A stretch of 64,000 bases of DNA from Symsagittifera roscoffensis (Eukaryota; Xenacoelomorpha; Acoela; Convolutidae): the NCBI RefSeq assembly GCF_963678635.1, contig NC_087062.1, forward strand, positions 20,631,789 through 20,695,788, written 5' to 3'. A program made the position numbers and the translations under genes. Numbering within the stretch: the first letter of the stretch is position 1; each line of letters begins with the position of its first letter. Shown piece by piece: positions 1-8,200 of this stretch. The notes under the pieces were generated by a model. That model had not been told where the DNA came from. It saw only the letters and a list, made by a program, of their open reading frames with translations, and made no database searches.

Positions 1-1182
1 GATAGAACCATCCAAGTCACCGTGGGCGTGTGGAGTAGTGATGGCCAAAAAGAAAGGCGACCAGTTGAGGTTTTGTTGTGACTTTCGATACCTGAACTCC
101 GTCACGGTGAAGGATGCCTATCCCATACCTAGGATTGATGAGAGCCTCTCGAAGTTAGGTGATGCAAAACTTTTACGACTCTTGATTTAGGCTCGGCCTT
201 TTGGCAGGTACCACTAAGGAAGTAGGACAGGGACAAGACAGGGTTCGCCTGCGAGTTGGGTCTGTTTCAATGGAAACGGATGCCGTTTGGACTTTGCCAT
301 GCCACAGCCACATTTCAGCGGTTGATGGCACACGCGCTGATAGGCGTGACGAAGAAGTATGGCAATCTGGCAATGTGCTACGTGGATGACGTGGTGATAG
401 CGACGCCCACACTAGAGGACCACATTGAGAGACTTGACGAAGTATTTGCGTGTATGAAGAGCAAACCATCAAAGTGTGAGATACTCAAGGACGCGATAAA
501 ATACTTGGGCAGGATGGTGGACAAACACGGCATCAGACCAGATCCAGACGCAGTAGAGGCAGTTCTAACTTGGAAATCGCCGAAAACGGAACACCAATTG
601 ATGAGCTTTCTGGGTTTTGCTAACTATTATAGAGAGTTCATCAAAGGCTATGCGGACAAGGTATACCCGATGCAACAATTAATGAGACACAAGGGCAAGA
701 AGTTCACGTGGAACAACGCAGCAGAAGAGTCATTCCAGAGAATAAAGAAAGAGCTATGTGAGGCACCTCTACTGGGTATGCCGACTGAGAAAGGTATGTA
801 CGTGCTGGACACGGATGCGTCGGTAGTCGCGATTTCTGGGATTCTCCATCAAGAACAAGAATGGAATGGGAAGACAGTCTTGAGACCAATAGCGTACGGG
901 AGCAAAGTCCTGAGTGACACGGAAATGAAGTACGGGGCACGGAAAGCAGAGATGTTCGCGGTGGTTACCTTTGTCGAGAAATACAGGGCATACCTGGGCA
1001 GTGAGCCATTCAAGTTGCGAGTCGACAACCGAGCACTGAGCTGGCTGAAAACGTACTCAATGGACCAAAGTTACATTGGGAGGTGGATAGTTCGGCTGGA
1101 CGGATACAACATGATAATTGAGCATAGAACACGAGATAAACATCAGAATGCCGACAGCTTGAGTAAGAAGACGGAGTTCTAA
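1..1182 (+). pseudogene. Ty3/gypsy reverse transcriptase and RNase H (5' cut, broken)
   Basis: This copies element RNA into DNA and degrades the RNA strand. The first 165 bases read as RT fingers (CGVVMAKKKGDQLRFCCDF, then DAYPIPRIDE). The frame changes near 165-173, a TAG follows at 223-225, and the frame is then open from 256. The RT continues with FQWKRMPFGL and the catalytic YVDD at 379-390, then the connection motif SFLGFANYYREFIKGY. RNase H shows LDTDAS, the KAEMFAV glutamate, RVDNRALSW and HQNADSLSKK, which supply the acidic catalytic residues. The frame closes with TAA at 1,180-1,182, but the same frame stays open beyond it into the linker, so this stop is probably a mutation. The 5' part of pol, including any protease, lies outside the window. 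The Ty3/gypsy assignment is secure from the RT to RNase H order followed by integrase. Confidence 0.9.
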
Positions 1183-2143
1183 GAGAGACAAGAGCAAAGA
1201 GAGGCAGACAGACCTGAAATCAAAGATGGCTTCTCCTTCATGGACAAGGAAACGTACGACAGTCTTCCACTCACGAGATGGCTGGACAAATCAGGCAAAC
1301 CGATTGAAGATCATCCTGAATTACCTAAAGAACCTCCAGAAAAGACCATCTTGAAGAAGAGCAGAAGGATTCCGATAGAGATAATACTCAAGTCGAAGAT
1401 CGTGAGGGAGACGCTCAAGGCAAAAGGCTATGATCTTAACCAGGTAGAAGCAGGAACTGCACAGATAGATGATGACTTAATGAGGTTGCTCGAGAAACTA
1501 TCAGATGATAAGCCCGTGATCCAAGAGGAGGGTCAAGAGGAACCGGAAGTCACCATACTTCGGAGAAAAGAAACAGTGAACAATACTGACTCCTCAAGAG
1601 GAAGCGTCACTGACAGCAAAGATGTCGTGCGGTCACTAGTTGACAAAATCCCCGAAAACATTCTGGAGCAGACCAAGGTTAGGAAAAAGAAAGTGACGTT
1701 CAAAGAAGATACTGAACACCTGGGACTAGGTCAAGAGTCCGGGGAGTGTTCCATGTTCACGGAAGAAGAAACCGGAGAAGGAAAATTGTCCGGGGAGCGT
1801 GAAGGATGGGATGAAGACTCGGATGAGAGCAGCGAAAACCAAGACAGTCTGTGCATGATATTGGCGGAAGAGAAGACAAGGCACCACGACAGGGAGTTAC
1901 AGACGGATTCATCTTCAGGAACGTAAAATCTGGACATACAGGAGATACGAGGTGGTGAAGAACTTGAGAAAATTGCGGTTTCAAGGAAGCCATTCAGGGA
2001 ACTATCATGCAACTCAAACGTCAGAACGAATCTGGTGCCAGAAGATGATATGAAAATCGTGAAAAGGATGATATGCGTGAAGCTGAGTGATGACATCCAC
2101 AACCCTGGTGAGATGAATGGACAGATCATGGCGCTAAAGGAGC
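1183..2143 (+). pseudogene. Pol linker between RNase H and integrase, acidic
   Basis: Open in the RNase H frame from 1,183 to the TAA at 1,924-1,926, with an ATG at 1,240, and open again in the same frame to about 2,198. The peptide is charged and rich in Glu, Asp, Lys and Ser (for example TKVRKKKVTFKEDTE and ERE..DEDSDESSENQDS) with no enzyme motif. A frame change between about 2,120 and 2,160 puts it into the integrase frame. It most likely formed a continuous tether in the original polyprotein. I recognise no domain. The charged C-terminal half could bind RNA or host proteins, but that is speculation. Confidence 0.6.
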
Positions 2144-2563
2144 ATGCATGTCAAGGCGAGATACAGGCTGTCAGACCTAATAGGAGCCCAAAAGAATGAC
2201 AAAATGATAAGTAACCTCTCCAAATGGATCCAGTCGGGGGTCAAGGAGAAGGGGGAGCTCGAGGAAGACAGCTACAAGATCTTGAGCCAGTTCTACAAAG
2301 AAAAGAAAGACTTACTCTACCACACAGCTTATGGGGTGGTAGCATGCAAGAGGAAAGATGAGGAGAAGATATTACACAAACACAACCTCATCATACTACC
2401 ACAATTGTATCAAATGGAGGTGCTTTTCAGATCGCACGACCAGATGGGGCACCAGGGGATAGATAAAGTACAACAAAGGATACTTCACAGGTTTGATTGG
2501 CCAGGAATGAGAAAAGCCTGCGAGAGATGGGTGAATGCCTGCCTGGCATGCCTCCAAGTATAA
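2144..2563 (+). pseudogene. Integrase N-terminal zinc-binding part
   Basis: Residues RSHDQMGHQG followed by NACLAC give the His-His-Cys-Cys zinc-binding pattern of retroviral-type integrases, preceded by a conserved LPQLYQ..LLFRSH-type stretch. The frame ends in TAA at 2,561-2,563 directly after the second cysteine, and the catalytic core resumes in the same frame at 2,564, so a single nonsense mutation separates the two halves. The ATG at 2,144 is simply the first methionine after the upstream frame change and is not thought to be a natural start. Confidence 0.85.
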
Positions 2564-4123
2564 GACCCAAGGAAGATGAAGTTTCCCCTCAAGTCCGTCG
2601 AGAGCTCAGAGTTCAATGAAGTGGTGCAGATAGACCATCAAAAAATCTGCATGACGGAGTCGGGATATAACCAGATACTGGTCATAATAGATCACTTCAC
2701 AAAGTTGGCGGAAGCGGTTCCGTGCCAGACAGCCTCGGCCGAGGAGACATGTGATCATCTGATAACGCATTGGATATCGCGGTATGGTTGTCCAATGACT
2801 TTCCAGTCGGACAACGGCAAAGCTTTTGTGGGGGACTTGACGAAAGAATTGATGAGGAGATCGCACATTGCTCAAGCACACTCGACAACCTACCATCCAC
2901 AGACCAACGGGTTGGTAGAGAGACAGAACAGGACGCTGGTCAACATGTTAAGGATGTACTGCTCAAGATACATGACGGACTGGGATAAATACCTGCCAAA
3001 GGTAGTAGGGGCCTACAACAGTACACAGCACTCAACGACGGGCATCAGTCCCTTCATGATGTTGACGGGCAGGGAGAGATCAATGCCTCTGACATTCTTC
3101 TACCCGGAATACGAGGGGAAAAGGACGTCGCCTCAGGCATACGTGAAAGAAGCGATCAAAAGACAACAGGAGTTAAGCGAGCTATGCAGGAGGAACACGG
3201 CGCAAGCGCAAATGAGGCAACGCAGAAAATATGACGAAAAAATATTACAGGCAAAGCCATATGAAGTGGGCCAATACGTGTGGGTCTTCCAAAATGTCAT
3301 ACCGCCCAAGGGAACAAAGAAACTACTCAAGAAGTGGAGGGGACCATTCATGATAACGGAAGTTCATCAACAAGGACGGTTCTACCGCTTGAGTACTGGG
3401 CGAGCGGCACATTATGAAAATCTGAAGCCTCACGTCCCGTCCCCGGAGGATTGGTGCATACCGAAGGACATGGAGGGTCTCGAGTACCTGGTGGTAGAGC
3501 CAGCGTGTGAAGTGAATGAAAAAGGCACCAGAGAGAAAAATGATGGTAATGAGAACTTGAGTTTGGACGACAATGAAAAGATAGAGGTGGAGTCTGAAGC
3601 AGGATCGTTTGTAGAAGAAGACTGGAACGACCCGGAGCAAGATGAGGTGCCAAAGTGGATGGAGCCAGATCGACCAATACCACCGGGAACCAGGACTGGC
3701 AATCGTAAACGGACCGGCATGAGGTACAACAGATACGGGGATGACTTCTTGATCGATAAGATACAGCCAGACAAATTGGGCGAGGAACTACTGAGTGCAG
3801 GCGAACTGGAAGCCGAAGAGGAATGGCAGGTCATTGACGATGGTGGACACTATCCGCAGGAAGACTACTCGACGCCAGAATTGGAGACGGATCTCGATCA
3901 GAGTGAGATAGAGAGGAGGGAGAACACGAACTTGAGGATACTAGAGTGGATGCGCGATGTCAAAGACGAGAGCCGCGAAGGACAAAGCATTCAACAAGTC
4001 GACGTATCATCGGCAAATTATATGAAGGCAGTTGACCCTCTTTTCGGATGGACGGCAACAGACAGGCCATTGGACATTCCTCCGGACAATTCAGACCCGA
4101 CAACATCGACGATACGTCGATAA
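2564..4123 (+). CDS. Integrase catalytic core, GPY/F module and acidic tail
   Basis: This inserts element DNA into the host genome. The DDE triad is readable: VVQIDHQ (first Asp), TFQSDNGKAF (second Asp) and HPQTNGLVERQNR (Glu). The C-terminal module follows, with VGQYVWVFQNVIPP and KKWRGPFMITEV (GPY/F-type), ending in HYENLKPH. About 230 further residues are acidic and Pro/Ser-rich with no recognised fold, including DWNDPEQDEVPKW and RTGMRYNRYGDDFLID. The tail overlaps the next open frame by 76 bases with a one-base register change, so integrase and macrodomain were probably once one protein. The ATG at 2,576 is only the first methionine after the nonsense codon. Confidence 0.9.
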   Translation, partial: DPRKMKFPLKSVESSEFNEVVQIDHQKICMTESGYNQILVIIDHFTKLAEAVPCQTASAEETCDHLITHWISRYGCPMTFQSDNGKAFVGDLTKELMRRSHIAQAHSTTYHPQTNGLVERQNRTLVNMLRMYCSRYMTDWDKYLPKVVGAYNSTQHSTTGISPFMMLTGRERSMPLTFFYPEYEGKRTSPQAYVKEAIKRQQELSELCRRNTAQAQMRQRRKYDEKILQAKPYEVGQYVWVFQNVIPPKGTKKLLKKWRGPFMITEVHQQGRFYRLSTGRAAHYENLKPHVPSPEDWCIPKDMEGLEYLVVEPACEVNEKGTREKNDGNENLSLDDNEKIEVESEAGSFVEEDWNDPEQDEVPKWMEPDRPIPPGTRTGNRKRTGMRYNRYGDDFLIDKIQPDKLGEELLSAGELEAEEEWQVIDDGGHYPQEDYSTPELETDLDQSEIERRENTNLRILEWMRDVKDESREGQSIQQVDVSSANYMKAVDPLFGWTATDRPLDIPPDNSDPTTSTIRR

Positions 4124-4746
4124 ATATTTTTGTCCGGGGAGTGGGGGTAGGACTTACCCACAGCAAAAATTTGATGATAAAGAAGCTCAAGGAAGTGAGA
4201 GAAACAAGCGAATTGGAACTGGAAGAAGAAGAGCCAGAGCCTATCATAGGTCGGAATTTCAAAACGAAATTTGAAATACCCAATGAGTACTCGGAAAACA
4301 TCAGGATAACGGATAGCGACTTCATCCTGTCAAACAGAACTAGCGCGATCTGCATCACGGCGGACATGAGTTTCAAATCAAGATTGGAAGCTGACTTCAA
4401 AAGAGAGTACCAGAACGTGGAGTTTCTGTTCAGACAGAGACCAGGACTGGGAGGGATGGCAGCGCTTCCACCATCAGTAGCACAAGTCCCGGGCAAATAT
4501 CTGTGCTTCCTAGTGACGAGGGTCAATGACAGGAACACAATTGATCCCGAACACGTGATGTTGGCACTAACAAGACTACGAGACTTCATGATTGAAAGAG
4601 GAATAACGGAGGTCTCAATGCCGGTGTATGACCCAAACAGGGGCAAACTGAGCTCAAGGGAATTGTACGCTATCCTACATGTAGTCTTCGCGGAAACTGA
4701 GATAATGGTGTATCTGCACAAAAAATACTACTTGAGCATCGCCTGA
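4048..4746 (+). CDS. TARG1/OARD1-like macrodomain at the end of pol
   Basis: 232 residues as read; the first 20 overlap the integrase tail out of frame, so the genuine coding part starts near 4,105. After an acidic linker (residues 50-66), residues about 84-228 have the layout of an ADP-ribose macrodomain closest in my memory to TARG1/OARD1. First comes IRITDSDFIL, then SAICITADMSFKS..EADFKREY, like the family's hydrophobic strand and phosphate-binding first helix. Next is GKYLCFLVTR (core strand), a long helix LTRLRDFMIERG, then ITEVSMPVYDPNRGKL (core strand and loop), a helix and EIMVYLHKKYY (last strand). The loop Asp194 is a candidate active-site acid. The family's lysine after the LIT-type strand appears as Arg158 here. 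Activity (removing ADP-ribose from proteins) is inferred, not shown. The ORF ends in TGA at 4,744-4,746. Confidence 0.65.
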   Translation: MDGNRQAIGHSSGQFRPDNIDDTSINIFVRGVGVGLTHSKNLMIKKLKEVRETSELELEEEEPEPIIGRNFKTKFEIPNEYSENIRITDSDFILSNRTSAICITADMSFKSRLEADFKREYQNVEFLFRQRPGLGGMAALPPSVAQVPGKYLCFLVTRVNDRNTIDPEHVMLALTRLRDFMIERGITEVSMPVYDPNRGKLSSRELYAILHVVFAETEIMVYLHKKYYLSIA

Positions 4747-4817
4747 GTTGGGGACACGGGGGTCTCGAGTTGGGCGTGAGGGAGGAGTCTTGAGTTAGGT
4801 ACTGGGGTGCGGCACAG

Positions 4818-5032
4818 GTAAAGGGATCTTAAGACGCGATTGGCATGACAATTGAATTTTAGAAGAATTAACGGTGCTAAAACATAAAATAAACCTGCAT
4901 GCTTTTAAGGAAATTCCAATTGAATTGTGTTAAGTGAAATGAAAATGATAAGATTTTAACCATACTGGTAAAAGGGGGGTTTCTAGGTTAGGAACATGAC
5001 ATGTTAAGTCTTAATATGGTTTCTGTTTTCAG
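4818..5032 (+). other. Possible intron in the retroelement leader
   Basis: A consensus donor CAG|GTAAAG lies at 4,815-4,823 and a T-rich acceptor TTTCTGTTTTCAG ends at 5,032. The 215 bases between them are AT-rich like host introns, whereas both flanks are GC-rich like the element. Splicing would bring the end of pol close to the start of the giant ORF. Alternatively the AT-rich piece is LTR or untranslated sequence. Confidence 0.35.
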
Positions 5033-5158
5033 ATCAAGTTTGAAAAACAAAGTTGAAAAATCCCACTATACTTAAGCGAGAGACAGAAAGGGAAATCTTG
5101 ATTGAACTCGCGACAATCGACACCTGCAGCAAGTATTTGCAAGGGAACATTTCTAGAG

Positions 5159-5251
5159 AATTCTTGAGTTGGGTAATACTTGAGTCGGTAAGGTAATTCT
5201 TGAGCTGGTTAATACTTGAGTCGGTAAGGTAATTCTTGAGCTGGTTAATAC
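5159..5251 (+). repeat. 36-bp tandem repeat, about 2.6 copies
   Basis: Units begin at 5,159, 5,195 and 5,231. Each has two submotifs, AATTCTTGAGYTGGKTAATA and CTTGAGTCGGTAAGG; the third unit stops after the first submotif. The array ends 30 bases before the ATG of the giant ORF, so it lies in its presumed 5' leader and may be a regulatory or packaging signal. Confidence 0.9.
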
Positions 5252-5281
5252 ATACTTGAATACATCCCGAAGTCACAGAGA

Positions 5282-8200
5282 ATGGCAGACAGGTTCTGGA
5301 AATCCATGCCCGCGGCCCTGAAGAAGCCTACTCTCGATGAGCTGTACAGACGCCTGAGGGGCCTGGATTATACCCAAATAGACGAGAGAATGGCGGTAAT
5401 GCTGAATGCCATCCTCCAGTTGGAAAAACAGGGTGAATGCAGGGAGTCTGCGACGGAGGCTGTCTTGATGGTCGGCTACACCACCGAGGGAATATCAAAT
5501 CAGGAACAGACCAGATGGTTGTCTTGGAATGTGGATGGAGGAGTAAGGGGCTTTGACTTGGCAAGGAACCCTGGCCTGAGTAACAATACCGAATACGGCG
5601 CAGGAGAATTCCCACTACCAACTAGGCCATCAGCAAGTTCTACAGGCCAGAGCTCGAGTAAGGTGCCATCAATGACGCGAGCACAACAGACGACTGAGGC
5701 ATATCCGGATCTTGGTGTTCTAAAGAAAGAGCTCGAGAAGACGCAGAGGGAAAGGAACAAGGCGAACCTCGATCGGGATCAGGCAAAGCTGGATCGAGAA
5801 AAGGTTCAGCTGGAAAGGGACCAGGCGGTCAACGAACGAGATCAGACTCTGAGGTTGCATGAGATGCTGCGGACTGAACATCAGCAGGAGCTAAGGGTGC
5901 GGGAGAATGCCGCGAATTGTGAGCAACTGAAGTCGGAGATGGAGAGAATAGAACAACGACAACGCGAACTTGACGCACAGAAGGGAGCCAGGCCAAAGGA
6001 GCGAGTGGTTACCAGCTCGAGGCCAGAGTCACGCATGGAAGTGGATGAAGCCCCCAGGGCAAGAGGACGGTTCAACCTTGACCGCGAGGCTGGAGAACAC
6101 TTGAGTGAAGGGTTGGAAGTCTGGATACCGAATGAAGCAACGTCCTCCTTGCGTAGCTTAGAAACGCAACCCATACGCCCACTGATGGATGTGGTACTGC
6201 CGGGATATACGCCAACCTCGACCTCGAGTGACAGTCAGGTGAGCGGCGGCTCATCGCGTCTGAAGGAGCTGAGCGAGAAATTGCGGCAGAGAAGTCGTGA
6301 AAATTCGGCAAGACCGGAGCTTCCCCCAACGTGGAGGGAACAGCCGGTCAGGAGCGTCATGATCTTGAGTTATAAGAAAAACACCGAGAAGAGGTACCAC
6401 AGGCACAATCGGCTGGATTGGAATGCGGAACAGAAAGCCAGGAGGGATTGCTTTCATGATGCGGCCTGGGTGGAATATCTTGCGCCACCCCGTGTGCCAG
6501 AAGGCGCGGTCCACCTAATTATAGGGGACAGCCTAGTGCGGGTGTTGACCCGGATCCAATCGCACTGGCAGACAGGGATCTTGAGTTTCGCTGGAGCTGC
6601 CACGCCACAGATGTTGGCAACGCTTGAGATGCTAGGGATGACTAAAGTGTACACGGTGACCCTGATGATCGGGACGAATGATGTATCAAGGGGAGAAGCG
6701 AGGAAAATAACGAGGCTGCACGACAAGATGAGCTGCCTTCTTGAGGAGCTGAGGATCCAGATGGACCCCATCCTGTTGACAGTATGTACTGTCCCTTATA
6801 ACATGAAGTTCGACCAGCACGCCTTGGAAATGAACGAGAAGGTGCGGAACCTAAACAGTGTGATCCGAAAAATCCACCGGAAGAGTGTGCTCCCCGTCGG
6901 ACTGTTGGACGTGGCGGAGCGCATGGAGCAAGCGGGATTCCCTGAGGACACCTCCAATGATGGAATCCACTTCGATAGACCGAGGGGAGCAGAGTGGCTG
7001 AATGACGTCTTTCAAGGACACATAAATGCGCTAGAGGCGGATCTGCTAGAGACGGCCCAATTCACATTAGGGCCACCTCCGAACCCACCATTCCTTGCCT
7101 CGAGGGCCTTGTCTGGTCGCATGGGACCGAGGGTCGACACTAGAGACAGCTCAAGGAGCAACCAGGCCAGATTGCCGAGTGCCACGCCAATGGAGTCTGA
7201 GGAGGTGACGTCATCAACGCCTCCAGGTTCGGCAATATCCTCAGTGGTAGTGGCAGAGAGCAAGCGGGTGGAAAGGCCTATGGAAACCGCTCGCTTGAGA
7301 TATCCAGAGAAGGTGAAAGGGCTGGACCTAGAAGGTTTGGAATGCAGGCGAGAACTGGCGGAGATTCTGGGCATTGAACGAGTGTCGCACGAAGACTTGA
7401 GCAGACATCATTGCGTGGACTGGTTGAAGGCTCATGAGACGCACTTCTCGAGAGCAAAACTGATGGAGACCGCGGACCTGACCGGAATTCCCACGAAAGC
7501 GATCATGGGACCCATCAACTATAGACCTCTCAAGCTGCTGGGGAGTCCTGGACTCATAGCAGAACCCCCCAAACACCGAACGAGCATCGCCAGGATCAGA
7601 TTGGCGACCCCGGCACAGTTGAGGGTGGTGGACAAGCTGCTGAATCCGGGGGGAATGGAATTGCCAGATGCCGCTTACGAAGGCTCGAAATTGGCGGAAG
7701 ATCCCAGGTACGGGAAGCCCTGTGGGAGCACCCAGCTGGCCAAGACTTTGGCAGTTTACGATAGAGCAGATCCAGCTGCTGCGAGGGTAGTCATTGTGGC
7801 GGGATCAGACTTCGAAGGAACGTCTCCTAAGCTGTTTTGGCCGGAGACTCTGATATACTCTTTTCCAGGAGCCGAACTAAACCAGATGTTAACTCTAGTG
7901 GTGGCAATAAAGTCGGAGATGCCCTGTGAGCCTGAGCTGCTATTGTTTGCAGGAATGAATGATCATCTGCACGCGGCGGGACTTCTTGAGCAGCTGAAGG
8001 GCAATGAACAGACATCGAGGAAGATATGGGAAGCCATTCAGACGTTGTTTGCGGCGATGAATGAGGTGCAAGAGAATGTTGTCTCGAGATTCGGATCCAA
8101 GACGAAGGTGGTGTTCACTACATCCCCTGGATACGCGAATATGCCACCCGCCCTACAATTCATGTATGCGGTCTTGATCCTAATAGCAGAGGGAAACGAA

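Larger units (their letters stand above)
4747..5281 (+). promoter_or_regulatory. Non-coding spacer between pol and the second coding block
   Basis: 535 bases without a gene. Both ends carry repeats of a CTTGAGTYGG-like motif (near 4,743, 4,763, 4,789, 5,164, 5,179, 5,200, 5,215 and 5,236). The middle is strikingly AT-rich and contains AATAAA near 4,885 and a purine run AAAAGGGGGG near 4,972. The spacer could be a long terminal repeat plus leader, or an internal untranslated region with an intron. No second copy of it exists in the window, so an LTR cannot be demonstrated. Confidence 0.45.

Noticed and set aside
4747-5281. Calling the spacer an LTR
   Set aside because: No second copy, no TG...CA ends and no primer-binding site could be established; recorded as a regulatory spacer with alternatives.
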